Of a stretch of DNA of 64,000 nt, positions 16,175 to 25,794 are shown one piece after another; position 1 is the stretch's first letter; each line of letters begins with the position of its first letter. The notes under the pieces were generated by a model, which was not told where the DNA came from, did not search any database, and saw nothing but the letters and a program-made list of their open reading frames with translations. This DNA comes from Duganella sp. 1411 (GTDB lineage Bacteria > Pseudomonadota > Gammaproteobacteria > Burkholderiales > Burkholderiaceae_D). The DNA is taken from contig NZ_JAFICD010000002.1 of assembly GCF_017833525.1 (NCBI RefSeq), forward strand, positions 1,169,483 through 1,233,482. Reading direction: 5' to 3'. The position numbers were made by a program, and so were the translations under genes.

Positions 16175-17368
16175 TTATTTTTCCGCGACGGTGGAGGCCG
16201 AGGCCGAGGCGGTGACGGCGGCCGCCGCCTTGGGCGCGGCGAACACGACCTTCTGGCCGTCCTTGAAGCCGGAGCCGGGCACGCGCACGATGGTGTCGCC
16301 GGCGGCCAGGCCCGACAGCACCTGCCAGCGGCCGCTGCGCTCGTCGCGCGCGCCCAGGGTCAGCGGCACCTTGGCGACGGCGCCGCCCTTGACGCGCCAG
16401 ACATAATTGCTGTCGCCGGCCTGCACCAGGGCCGACGGCGGCACCATCAGCGCCGACGACGTCTTCGATTCGACCCGGCCCTCGGCGTACAGGCCGGCCA
16501 CGCGCGGCTGCGCCGCCTCGGCGAACTCGACGAGCACCTCGACCTGGCGCGTGACGGCGTTGGCGGCCGGATCGACGCGCTTGATCTTGCCGCTGAAGTT
16601 CTGGCCCGGATAGCCGTTGACGCGGAACAGCACCGGCTGGCCGACCTTGACCTCGCCGATCTTGTCGGCCGACACCAGGCCCTCGAAGCGCATGCTGGCC
16701 GGGTCGATCACCTTGATCAACTCCTTGCCGACCTGGGCGGTGTCGCCGTTGGAGACCTTGCGCTCGCTGACGATGCCGTCGAACGGCGCGCGCACGGTGG
16801 TGCGGCTCAGTTGCTGGCGCGCCGCCACCAAGCGCGAGCGGGCGGCCGACAGGTCGCTCAGCGCGTTGTTGCGGCGGATTTCGGCATCCTCCAGCGCCTG
16901 CGTCGAAACCATGCCGGAGGCGCGCAAGGTGGTGTTACGCTCGTGCATGCGCTCGGCCTGGGCCAGCGACTGCTGGGCCGCGCGCGAGGCTTCCTCGGCC
17001 GACGTCAGGCTGTCGCGGATCGAGGTTTCATCCAGGCGCACCAGCACGTCGCCCTTTTTGACGGCCTCGCCGTTCTCCTTGAGTACCTGAAGTACCACCG
17101 CGCCGACCTCGGCGCGCAGGTCGGCGCGGCGCTCGGGCTGGATCGAGCCGGTGATCACCGGGCCGGACGCGAGCGCGTTCGATTCGATCGCCAGCACGTC
17201 CTCGGGCGCCATCTGCAGCACCACCTCCGGTTCTTTCTTGTCCTTGTCGCCGCCCGCCTTGGCCGTGGCCGACGCGCTTGCCGCCCCCTTCTCGGGCTCC
17301 TTGGCGGACTTGCCGCATGCCACCAGGGCTGCGGCGACGGCGAGAGCGAGTAGGGTTTTACGCAACAT
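16175..17368 (-). CDS. RND efflux periplasmic adaptor lipoprotein
   Basis: 397 residues starting MLRKTLLALAVAAALVACGK, a lipoprotein signal with Cys18 as lipidated residue. After a charged, Ala-rich linker come the barrel-sandwich halves (RRADLRAEVGAVVLQVL and TTVRAPFDGIVSERKV), an alpha hairpin with LAQAERMHERN, and beta-barrel/MP domains ending in a second Ala/Ser-rich tail. It is the MexA/AcrA-type partner of the permease downstream. GGAGAA precedes the ATG. Confidence 0.93.
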   Translation of the reverse strand: MLRKTLLALAVAAALVACGKSAKEPEKGAASASATAKAGGDKDKKEPEVVLQMAPEDVLAIESNALASGPVITGSIQPERRADLRAEVGAVVLQVLKENGEAVKKGDVLVRLDETSIRDSLTSAEEASRAAQQSLAQAERMHERNTTLRASGMVSTQALEDAEIRRNNALSDLSAARSRLVAARQQLSRTTVRAPFDGIVSERKVSNGDTAQVGKELIKVIDPASMRFEGLVSADKIGEVKVGQPVLFRVNGYPGQNFSGKIKRVDPAANAVTRQVEVLVEFAEAAQPRVAGLYAEGRVESKTSSALMVPPSALVQAGDSNYVWRVKGGAVAKVPLTLGARDERSGRWQVLSGLAAGDTIVRVPGSGFKDGQKVVFAAPKAAAAVTASASASTVAEK

Positions 17369-17698
17369 AAAGTTCTCCGAGAAAGTGGACGTGATGCTAT
17401 TAGTATTTTAGCCAGACTACAGGGCGGAGAGTATCCACGAGTGACCGACTGCGGTCAATCCACGTGCGACGGACGGTAGATTTTGTGGCTGAAATGCCAA
17501 ATATCGGGATGAACGGTAGGGCGAGGGGGACGGACACGGGGACACGTAGGGCGGATTAGCGCAGCGTAATCCGCCAAGCTCCGTCGGCGGCTCATGGCGG
17601 ATTACGCGCCTTGCGCTAATCCGCCCTACGTGTCTCCGTAGTATTTCATAAGGCGCAGGTGTTTATGAGGCGCAGGTGTAGACGAGTTACGCCCCGGC
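17369..17698. other. 330-bp intergenic region
   Basis: It contains the upstream region of the RND operon (17369-17540), repeat copy 17541-17634, and a short direct repeat (AGGCGCAGGTGT twice, 17652-17683). No gene is supported. Confidence 0.5.
17541..17634. repeat. Bipartite palindromic repeat, family 1, copy
   Basis: Arms GACACGTAGGGCGGATTAG and complement, with internal GGCGGATTA/TAATCCGCC hairpins. Confidence 0.85.
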
Positions 17699-18142
17699 TC
17701 ACCCGCGCCCGAACACCGCGTGGATGACGTGCGCGATGCCGATGCCGGTGCACAGCCCGCCGATGATCTCGACCACGGTGTGGCCCATGCGCTCGCGCAG
17801 CCAGGTGTGGCCGGACTGCGCCGCCGCCGGCCGGTTCTCCGACGCCGCCAACCTATTAATAGCGGCGGCCTGCTTGCCGACGTGCTGGCGCAGACTGTTG
17901 GCATCAATGACAACAATAAAGCACAGGGTGACGGCCACCCCGAACGCCGGGTGCCCTATCCCCTCGCGCAGCGCGATCAAGGTCGCCATGCTCGACACCA
18001 CGGCGCTGTGGTTGCTCGGAAAGCCGCCGTTGCCGACCAGATTGAAGGCCCATTTGCGCGCCTTGGCGCTGTTGATCAGAAACTTGATCGGGCCGACCGT
18101 GATCCAGGTGATCAGCGGCGTGACGAGGTAAGCGATGTCCAT
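17699..18142 (-). CDS. Divergent PAP2-family (YuiD-like, DUF212) membrane protein
   Basis: 147 residues. It has family landmarks: GPIKFLINSAKARKW, then GGFPSNHSAVVSS, and FIVVIDANSLRQHVGKQA in place of the usual acidic pattern, then ERMGHTVVEIIGG. Several hydrophobic helices are present. Proteins of this family resemble PAP2 acid phosphatases/haloperoxidases but their activity is unproven. ATG 18142 has AAAGGAA upstream; a longer reading to 18193 lacks similarity. Confidence 0.8.
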   Translation of the reverse strand: MDIAYLVTPLITWITVGPIKFLINSAKARKWAFNLVGNGGFPSNHSAVVSSMATLIALREGIGHPAFGVAVTLCFIVVIDANSLRQHVGKQAAAINRLAASENRPAAAQSGHTWLRERMGHTVVEIIGGLCTGIGIAHVIHAVFGRG

Positions 18143-18252
18143 CGGGAATTCCTTTGCATTTTTTTGTGGCGCAATTATCGCAGATGGGCTCACAGTGGCG
18201 GAAGCAACTAATATAAAATCGCAGTTATCCCATCATTTCAAAAAAGACAATC

Positions 18253-19311
18253 ATGCGGCACTTCGGCATTTCCTTCATCGTCACCATCATCCTCCTGGGC
18301 CTGGCCGGCTGGTGGGGCTTCAACCACGGTGGCAGCTCCGGCCTGCTGCAGGCGCTGTGGATCTGCGTCGTGCTCGGCATCATGGAGGTGTCGCTGTCGT
18401 TCGACAACGCCGTCGTCAACGCCTCCGTGTTGCGCCACTGGAACGAATTCTGGCGCAAGCTGTTCCTGACGGTGGGTATATTAGTGGCCGTGTTCGGTAT
18501 GCGGCTGCTGTTCCCGCTGCTGATCGTGTCGATGGCGACCGGCCTGGGCCTGATGGACGTGTGGACCATGGCCACCACCAATCCGGACGAGTACTCGCGC
18601 TACCTGACCGGCGCGCACGCGCAGGTGGCAGCCTTCGGCGGCGCTTTCCTGTTGCTGGTGTTCCTCAACTTCCTGTTCGACGAGGAGAAGGAATTGCACT
18701 GGCTGGGCTGGATCGAGGCCAAGCTGGGCGAGCACGGCACCGAGAGCCTGGCCGTGCTGCTGACCCTGGCGGCGGTGTTCGGCTGCGTCTACCTGGTGCC
18801 GGCGGGCGAGAAATTGAGCGTGCTGACGGCCGGCGTGGTCGGCGTGCTGGTGTACCTGGCGGTCGGCTGGATCAGCAGCCTGCTGGAGGAAGACCCGCCG
18901 GCCGAGGACGGCGACACCACCGAGGCCGGCGTCGGCGCCGTGGTGGCGGCCGTCTCACGCGGCAGCATCGGCGGCTTCCTGTACCTGGAGGTGCTGGACG
19001 CCTCGTTCAGCTTTGACGGCGTGATCGGCGCCTTCGCCATCACCAAGGACGTGGTCATCATCATGCTGGGCCTGGCGATCGGCGCGATGTTCGTGCGGTC
19101 GCTGACGGTGTTCCTGGTGCACAAGGGCACGTTGGACGAATACGTGTACCTGGAGCACGGCGCGCATTACGCGATCGGCATTCTGGCACTGATCATGCTC
19201 GCCAGTGTCAAATACCATATTCCCGAGTGGTTCACGGGTTTGTCCGGGGTCGCCTTCATCGCCGTGTCGCTGTGGTCATCGATCCGTTACAAGCGGCTCA
19301 ACCCCGCGTGA
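18253..19311 (+). CDS. DUF475 / TerC-superfamily integral membrane protein
   Basis: 352 residues with about nine TM helices. The repeated acidic motif EVSLSFDNAVVNA (about 48-60) and EVLDASFSFDGVIGAF (about 245-260) is the DUF475/TerC signature, thought to bind a divalent metal in the membrane. A charged cytoplasmic loop (EEDPPAEDGDTTEAG) separates the halves. TerC relatives act in metal export or metalation of exported proteins; the role of DUF475 is not established. It starts 110 nt after the divergent PAP2-like gene. Confidence 0.85.
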   Translation: MRHFGISFIVTIILLGLAGWWGFNHGGSSGLLQALWICVVLGIMEVSLSFDNAVVNASVLRHWNEFWRKLFLTVGILVAVFGMRLLFPLLIVSMATGLGLMDVWTMATTNPDEYSRYLTGAHAQVAAFGGAFLLLVFLNFLFDEEKELHWLGWIEAKLGEHGTESLAVLLTLAAVFGCVYLVPAGEKLSVLTAGVVGVLVYLAVGWISSLLEEDPPAEDGDTTEAGVGAVVAAVSRGSIGGFLYLEVLDASFSFDGVIGAFAITKDVVIIMLGLAIGAMFVRSLTVFLVHKGTLDEYVYLEHGAHYAIGILALIMLASVKYHIPEWFTGLSGVAFIAVSLWSSIRYKRLNPA

Positions 19312-19360
19312 TAAGATTGAAAACATTGCAGACTCATTTGGACATACACTCGGCTTACTT

Positions 19361-19732
19361 ATGACAAAATCATCCCGTATCGTGCTGTACTTCATCGGCT
19401 TGGTGGCCGCCGCCCTGCTGGTCTTCGTCGCCTACACGTGGGCGATGTTGCATATTTCATATTCGGAAGGCGAGCGGGCGGGCTATCTGCAAAAGTTCTC
19501 GACCCGTGGCTGGATCTGCAAAACCTGGGAGGGCGAGATCCTGCTGACCTCGATGCCGGGGGCGATACCGGAAAAGTTCGAGTTCAGCGTGCGCGACGAG
19601 GCGGTGGCCAAGCAATTGACCGACGCCACCGGCAAGCGCGTGATTTTGAGTTATGCGCAGCACAAGGGTGTGCCGACGCAATGTTTCGGCGAGACGGAGT
19701 ATTACATCACCAAGGTGCAGGTACAGCCCTAG
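19361..19732 (+). CDS. Small membrane-anchored conserved hypothetical protein
   Basis: 123 residues: one N-terminal TM (about 7-28) then a soluble domain with SYSEGERAGYLQKFS, GWICKTWEGE and FSVRDEAVAKQL. This pattern recurs in uncharacterised beta- and gammaproteobacterial proteins, but no function is known to me. It starts 49 nt after the DUF475 gene and may be cotranscribed. ATG 19361 begins a proper membrane anchor; the longer reading overlaps the DUF475 gene. Confidence 0.7.
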   Translation: MTKSSRIVLYFIGLVAAALLVFVAYTWAMLHISYSEGERAGYLQKFSTRGWICKTWEGEILLTSMPGAIPEKFEFSVRDEAVAKQLTDATGKRVILSYAQHKGVPTQCFGETEYYITKVQVQP

Positions 19733-19741
19733 TAGGCCGCA

Positions 19742-19819
19742 GCAAACCCCGCCGCGTAGGGGTCGTACCCCGTACGGGGTACGACGGGGACGCCGAGTCC
19801 CCGGTTGGCCGTGCGGGTT
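19742..19819. repeat. Palindromic repeat, family 2, copy 1 (convergent intergene)
   Basis: The core GTCGTACCCCGTACGGGGTACGAC (19762-19785) is a perfect palindrome, flanked by ACCCCGCCGCG and CCGTGCGGGTT. It lies between two convergent genes. Related copies are at 22264-22309, 33201-33257, 46581-46644 and 63799-63868. Confidence 0.75.
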
Positions 19820-19835
19820 AAATCAACGTTTTAAC

Positions 19836-22136
19836 TTACCGCGCGCGCCACACCGGCTGCGCCTGACGCGCTTCCTTGCGGGCGCGGGCCGCGTCCAGCG
19901 TCTCGACCACCGCGCCCTCGGCCGCTTCCACCTTGGCCTGCACCCCGGCCAGCGCTTTTTGCACGGCGCCGTGGCGGCGGCTTTCCAGTTCCAGCAACTT
20001 TTGCTTGGCGGCGGTCATCGCCGCCGTCGTCTCGGCCACCTTGCGCTGCATGTCGGCGTGCGCCTTGGCCGTCTCCAGCAACGCCTGCTGACCTGCCGCC
20101 TTGTCGGCCGCGGCCTGCGCCGCAGCCTGCTCGGCCAGCGCGCGCTGCGCCATCGCGTCCGCCTCGGCCTGCTCGGCTTCGGCGCGCTGACGCGCCGCCT
20201 CGGCCATCTGCCGCTCCGCCTCCAGCCGGCCGGCGATCGCCTTCGACGCGCGCACCTCGGACGCCGTCGTCTGCCGCTGCTGCGCCAGCTTTTGCTCGAT
20301 CAGCGCCAGCGACTCGCGCTCGGTCTCGATGAATTCACGCTCGGCCTGCAACAGCGCCTCGGCGGCGGCGGCCTTGTCCTGCTCAATCCTGGCGCGCTCG
20401 GCGTGCACCACGCCCAGTTCGACCGCCAGGCGCGCCTGCGCCGCCAACGCCTGCGCGGCGCTGGCTTGCTGCTCCGCTTCCAGCGCCGTCTGCGCGGCGA
20501 TCACGCGGGCCGCCTCGGCTTGCTTGTCGGCCGCGGCGGCCAGGCGCTGTTCGGCTTCCTGCTGCTGGCGCAGCGCCTCGGCCTGCGCGCGCTCGGCGGC
20601 GATGCGCTGCTGCGCCGCCACGCTGGCGCCCTGCTCGGCCGCCAGCTTGTCCTTCAACGCGGCGATGGCTTGCTGCTCCTCGGCGGCGCGGGTGCGCTCG
20701 GCTTGCAACAGCGCTTCGGCCTGCCCGGCCTTTTGCGCGGCCAGCGCGTCGGCTTGGCGTTGCGCCTCGACCTGCAGCGCGATCGTCGCCACTTCCCGCT
20801 GTTCGGCGGCGTTCACGCTGGCGGCCAGCTCGGCGGCGGCGCGCGACAATGCGGCGCGCTCCTCGGCCAGCGCGGCGGCGCGGCGCTGTTCCTCGGTCTC
20901 GGCGCGGGCCGCCTCGGCGGCGGCCTCGTCGGCCGTCTGGCGCTGCTTGGCCTGCGCCAGTGCCAGCGATTCCGCCTCCACCTTCGCGTGGGTGCTCAGT
21001 TCGGCTTCCTGCTCGGCCTGCACGCGGGCCAGCGCGACGGCGCGCAGCTGGCTGTCGACTTCGATCCGCGCCTCGGTCGCGGCCATGATGCTGGCGTCGG
21101 CGTCGCGGCGCGCCTTGGCGCTGGCGGCGGCGACCATTTCCAGGCGTTCGCGGTGGATCGCGGCGTCGCGGATTTCCTTTTCGGTTTGCAGGCGCAGGTG
21201 CAGCGACTGGGCGGCGCTGCGTTCGGATTCGGCCTTGGCCAGCGCGATCTGCTCGCGTTCCTGTTCCAGATGGGCCAGCGCGCGCGCCTCCTCCAGCGCG
21301 CGCACCTCGGCGGCGGCGCGGTTGAAGGCCGATTCGAGGGCGATCTGGTCGGCGCGTTCGCGCTGCACGGTCAAGTCCAGCGCCTCGGCCTCGGCCTGGG
21401 CCAGCATCTGCGCGGTCTGGCGCGCGGCGTAGGCCTGGCGCTCGCGTTCGCGCGCCAACGTGGCGACGCGGGCATCGGCGCTGGCGATGCCGACCACCTC
21501 GTCCTTGGCGGCCTGCACGGCGGCGACGCGCTCGACCGCCTGCAGGCGGGCTTGTTCGGTTTGCACTTGCAGTTCCTCGGCGGCGCGCGCGGCTTGCTCG
21601 GCCAGTTCCGATTCGGCGGCGATCTGCTCGAAGGCGCGCTGGCGGCTTTCGTTTTCGGCCTTGGCGCGCGTTTCTGCGGCCAGGCGGATTTGCGTGTCGG
21701 CTTCGACGCGGGCGCGCAGCTCGGCCGTTTCCTGCTTGACGGCGTCGAGGCGGGCGACGCTGGCCTGGGCGGCGGCGCGCAGCGATTCGAGGCGCTCGCG
21801 GTTGGCGGCGATCGCTTCCTCGGAGGCCTGGGCGTTTTGCTGGGCGACGGCGGCGGCGGCGGCGTCGATGGCGGCGCGGTCCTCGGCCAAGGCGCGGGCG
21901 CGGGCTTCGGCGTGGGCGCGGCTTTCGGCGGCGCAGGCGGCCTTGGCTTCGGCTTCGACCCGGGCGATGGCTTCCTGGATGGCTTTCATTTCCATCGCCG
22001 CGCGCGGGGTGGACGTGCCGGCGGCCGGCTCGTCGGGGTCATGCAAGGTGACGTTGGGAACGGTATCGGCGGAAAAAGCCACGCCCAATTGGACGTCTTC
22101 GATTGCGCTTTCGCGTTGAGCCAGTTCTGCTTGCAT
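19836..22136 (-). CDS. Long Ala/Glu/Gln-rich coiled-coil protein
   Basis: 766 residues from MQAELAQRESAIEDVQLG. After about 60 ordinary residues the whole protein is heptad-like, made of A, E, Q, R, L and K with almost no aromatics or Pro and no Gly-rich loops, so it is predicted to be one very long helical rod. There is no signal peptide or TM. It ends in a basic tail (ARKEARQAQPVWRAR). Such proteins may be cytoskeletal or scaffolding (crescentin/bactofilin partner-like), but no family is assigned. The ribosome-binding site is weak (CGAGA). It is transcribed alone between two family-2 palindromes. Confidence 0.8.
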   Translation of the reverse strand: MQAELAQRESAIEDVQLGVAFSADTVPNVTLHDPDEPAAGTSTPRAAMEMKAIQEAIARVEAEAKAACAAESRAHAEARARALAEDRAAIDAAAAAVAQQNAQASEEAIAANRERLESLRAAAQASVARLDAVKQETAELRARVEADTQIRLAAETRAKAENESRQRAFEQIAAESELAEQAARAAEELQVQTEQARLQAVERVAAVQAAKDEVVGIASADARVATLARERERQAYAARQTAQMLAQAEAEALDLTVQRERADQIALESAFNRAAAEVRALEEARALAHLEQEREQIALAKAESERSAAQSLHLRLQTEKEIRDAAIHRERLEMVAAASAKARRDADASIMAATEARIEVDSQLRAVALARVQAEQEAELSTHAKVEAESLALAQAKQRQTADEAAAEAARAETEEQRRAAALAEERAALSRAAAELAASVNAAEQREVATIALQVEAQRQADALAAQKAGQAEALLQAERTRAAEEQQAIAALKDKLAAEQGASVAAQQRIAAERAQAEALRQQQEAEQRLAAAADKQAEAARVIAAQTALEAEQQASAAQALAAQARLAVELGVVHAERARIEQDKAAAAEALLQAEREFIETERESLALIEQKLAQQRQTTASEVRASKAIAGRLEAERQMAEAARQRAEAEQAEADAMAQRALAEQAAAQAAADKAAGQQALLETAKAHADMQRKVAETTAAMTAAKQKLLELESRRHGAVQKALAGVQAKVEAAEGAVVETLDAARARKEARQAQPVWRAR

Positions 22137-22263
22137 GAGGTATCTCGCTTGACGATGTGCCCCGGCACATGACGGGACTGGTCTCATTATCAAACAGGGA
22201 ACAGGCTCGCCGAGCGGCAAGCAGAGGGGGGAAAACCCGTCAATTCGGGTGAAGGCCAGGCGC

Positions 22264-22309
22264 AACCCGCACGGCCATGCGGGGTCGTACCCCCTCGGGG
22301 TACGACCCC
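22264..22309. repeat. Palindromic repeat, family 2, copy 2
   Basis: ACCCGCACGGCCATGC followed by GGGGTCGTACCCC-CTC-GGGGTACGACCCC. It lies upstream of the coiled-coil gene and downstream of srkA. Confidence 0.75.
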
Positions 22310-22361
22310 AAACCCCGGGCGCGGGCGGCACGGCGGCGTGCCGGCGGGTGTAGGTTCCGTA

Positions 22362-23471
22362 TTAAACAGGCAACGGCGGTTCCTGCATCAACGCGACCTG
22401 CTCGCGCAGTTCGAGGATGCGGTCCTGCCAGTAACGTTGTGTGTTAAACCACGGGAAGGCCGCCGGGAACGCCGGATCGTCCCAGCGCCGCGCCAGCCAC
22501 GCCGAATAATGGATCAGCCGCAAAGTGCGCAGCGCTTCGACCAGATGCAACTGGCGCGGGTTGAATTCGCAGAAATCCTCGTAACCGGCCAGAATGTCGC
22601 TCATCTGCCGCACCTGCTCGCCCCGGTCGCCCGACAGCATCATCCACAAGTCCTGGATCGCCGGCCCCATACGGCTGTCGTCGAAGTCGACGAAGTGCGG
22701 CCCGGCGTCGGTCCACAGAACGTTGCCGCCATGGCAATCGCCGTGCAGCCGCAGTGGCGGCAACTCCCCCGCCCGGTCGTACGCGCGCCGCACGCCGTCG
22801 AGCGCCTGCTGCGACACGCTGGCGTACGCCTCGCGCAAGTCGGCCGGGATGAATTGATTGGTTTGCAAGAATTCGCACGGTTCGGTGCCAAAGGTGGCGA
22901 TGTCGAGCGCCGGCCGCTCCAGATACGGCTTGACCGCGCCGACCGCGTGGATGCGGGCGATGAAGCGTCCGGTCCACTCCAGCACCGACGGGTCGCTCAA
23001 CTCGGGCGCGCGGCCACCGTGGCGGGTGAAGACGGCAAAGCGGAAGCCGTTGAAATGATGCAGCGTGCGGCCCTCCAGCGCCAGCGCCGGCACCACCGGA
23101 ATCTCGCGCGCGGCCAGTTCCTCGGTGAAGGCGTGCTCCTCGAGGATGGCGGCGTCGCTCCAGCGTCCGGGCCGGTAAAACTTGACCACCAGCGGCGGCG
23201 CGTCCTCGATGCCGACCTGGTAGACCCGGTTTTCGTAGCTATTCAAGCCCAGCAGGCGGCCGTCGCCGCGCAGGCCAATGCTGTCGAGCGCGTCGAGCAC
23301 GCATTCGGGATTGAGGGCGGAATACGGGTGCGGCACGGCTGCCGGGGCGGCGCCGTCGTCGCTGACGTCCACCCCGGCGGCGCCCTGCGGCCCGGCCATG
23401 GCGGCGGCCAGCGCGGCGGCGCGGGCGTCTTCCTCTTCGTCGTCCAGCTGATCTTGGTTATCTTGGTTCAT
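22362..23471 (-). CDS. srkA: Stress response kinase A (SrkA/YihE)
   Basis: 369 residues. The C-terminal 325 residues match the SrkA/RdoA aminoglycoside-phosphotransferase-like Ser/Thr kinase: GLNSYENRVYQVG (nucleotide loop), VVKFYRPGRW (Lys), HGDCHGGNVLW (catalytic loop), FVDFDDSRMGPAIQDLW (metal-binding DFD). In E. coli it counters stress-induced death. The first 45 residues are an acidic, Ala-rich extension not found in the E. coli protein. It is divergent from the SEC-C gene, with 63 bp between the starts. Confidence 0.92.
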   Translation of the reverse strand: MNQDNQDQLDDEEEDARAAALAAAMAGPQGAAGVDVSDDGAAPAAVPHPYSALNPECVLDALDSIGLRGDGRLLGLNSYENRVYQVGIEDAPPLVVKFYRPGRWSDAAILEEHAFTEELAAREIPVVPALALEGRTLHHFNGFRFAVFTRHGGRAPELSDPSVLEWTGRFIARIHAVGAVKPYLERPALDIATFGTEPCEFLQTNQFIPADLREAYASVSQQALDGVRRAYDRAGELPPLRLHGDCHGGNVLWTDAGPHFVDFDDSRMGPAIQDLWMMLSGDRGEQVRQMSDILAGYEDFCEFNPRQLHLVEALRTLRLIHYSAWLARRWDDPAFPAAFPWFNTQRYWQDRILELREQVALMQEPPLPV

Positions 23472-23534
23472 CCCCGCATTGTACGGGGCGCGGCGTGTAT
23501 ACTGTCGCCTTCAATCCAAGAAAAAGAGCAAGCC

Positions 23535-24242
<708 letters not shown>

Positions 24243-24327
24243 GCCGCCGCCGACCACCGTCCCGCCCCGGGCAAGGCATACGGGATAGGGACGGTGTTGC
24301 GTCACTTCAAGTAAAATTTGGGCATCA

Positions 24328-25674
24328 ATGATCAGGATGCCCATGTTCACCCTCCCCTTCAAGCTGCCCACCACCGCCACCGCGCCGTTCTGCCCGTCCG
24401 AGGTGGCCGGCACCATCGAGGTGCCCCAGGGCGATCCGTTCTGGAAAAAAGTGCTGCGCTTCGCCGGCCCCGGCCTGCTGGTGTCGGTCGGCTACATGGA
24501 CCCGGGCAACTGGGCCACGGCGATCCAGGGCGGCTCGCAGTTCGGCTACCAGCTGCTGTTCGTGGTTGTGCTATCGAGCCTGGCGGCGATCGTGCTGCAA
24601 TGCCTGAGCATGCGCCTGGGCATCGTTACCGGCAAGGACCTGGCCGTGCACTGCCGCGAGCAATACCGGCCGGCGGTGGCCAAGAGCTTGTGGGGCTTCG
24701 CCGAGATTTCCATCATCGCCTGCGACCTGGCCGAGGTGCTCGGCTGCGCGCTGGCGTTCAAGCTGCTGATGGGCGTATCGCTGCCGGCCGGCGTCGCGCT
24801 GACGGCGCTCGACACGCTGCTGGTGCTGGGCCTGAAGGGCAAGGGCTTCCGTCAGATCGAAGCCATCGTGCTGGCGCTGATCCTGACGGTGGCCACCTGC
24901 CTGTTCGCCGAACTCATTTTCGTCAAGCCCGACTGGAGCGCCGTGATGGCCGGACTGGTGCCGTCGCTGGCCACCTTGTCCGAGCGCGAACCGCTGTACC
25001 TGGCCATCGGCATCCTGGGCGCGACGGTGATGCCGCACAATTTGTATTTGCACTCGTCGGTGGTGCAAACGCGCGTGGTGTCGCGCCACGACGCCGCCAA
25101 GCGCGAAGCGATCGGGCTGTCGCGCATCGACACCATCGTCTCGCTGCTGCTGGCGTTGCTGATCAACGGCTCGATCCTGGTGCTGGCGGCGGCCGCCTTC
25201 CACGAGCCGGGCAACACGCGCGTGCTCGACATCGACGACGCCTACCTGCTGCTCGCGCCCGTGGCCGGCACGGCGCTGGCGGCGACCTTGTTCGCGCTGG
25301 CGCTGCTGGCGTCCGGGCAGAGTTCCACCTTCACCGGCACCATCGCCGGGCAAGTGATCATGGAAGGTTTTTTGAAGATGAAGATCCCGTGCTGGCAGCG
25401 GCGCGCCATCACGCGCGGACTGGCGCTGGTTCCGGCCATGATCGGCGTGCTGACCTTGGGCGAGCATTCGGTCGGCAAGCTGCTGGTGTTGAGCCAGGTC
25501 GTGCTGAGCATGCAACTGCCGTTCGCCATGTATCCGCTGATCAGTTTGACGTCGCGGCGCGGCATCATGGGCGAGTTCGTCAATGCGTGGTGGACCACGG
25601 GATTGGCGTGGGTTTTGTTCGTGGTGATCTCCAGCGCCAACGCGTGGCTGGTGTGGCAGGCGCTGGCCGGCTAG
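24328..25674 (+). CDS. mntH: Nramp Mn2+/H+ symporter MntH
   Basis: 448 residues, about 11 TM helices. The TM1 metal-binding motif DPGN (SVGYMDPGNWATAIQGG) and TM6 motif VMPHNLYLHSSVVQTR are intact, so metal transport is expected. Starts at 24328, 24337 and 24343 are in frame. No good ribosome-binding site separates them; 24328 is the longest. The sequence TAAAAT at 24312-24317 could be a -10 element, which would give a very short leader. Confidence 0.93.
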   Translation: MIRMPMFTLPFKLPTTATAPFCPSEVAGTIEVPQGDPFWKKVLRFAGPGLLVSVGYMDPGNWATAIQGGSQFGYQLLFVVVLSSLAAIVLQCLSMRLGIVTGKDLAVHCREQYRPAVAKSLWGFAEISIIACDLAEVLGCALAFKLLMGVSLPAGVALTALDTLLVLGLKGKGFRQIEAIVLALILTVATCLFAELIFVKPDWSAVMAGLVPSLATLSEREPLYLAIGILGATVMPHNLYLHSSVVQTRVVSRHDAAKREAIGLSRIDTIVSLLLALLINGSILVLAAAAFHEPGNTRVLDIDDAYLLLAPVAGTALAATLFALALLASGQSSTFTGTIAGQVIMEGFLKMKIPCWQRRAITRGLALVPAMIGVLTLGEHSVGKLLVLSQVVLSMQLPFAMYPLISLTSRRGIMGEFVNAWWTTGLAWVLFVVISSANAWLVWQALAG

Positions 25675-25697
25675 CGCGACGTAATAACCACGGAGAC

Positions 25698-25794
25698 ACG
25701 TAGGGCGGATTAGGCGGCACGCCGTAATCCGCCAATGCATGAGCCGACTGGACGCATGCTGTGGCGGATTACGCTACGCTAATCCGCCCTACGT
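25698..25794. repeat. Bipartite palindromic repeat, family 1, copy
   Basis: Full two-hairpin element with arms ACGTAGGGCGGATTAG/CTAATCCGCCCTACGT. Its right arm forms the last codons and the stop of the minus-strand DUF1176 gene. Confidence 0.85.

Noticed and set aside
19653..22172. 839-codon open frame antisense to the coiled-coil gene
   Set aside because: Leu/Arg/Gly-rich translation with no domain. The minus-strand frame has a regular heptad pattern and a proper start.
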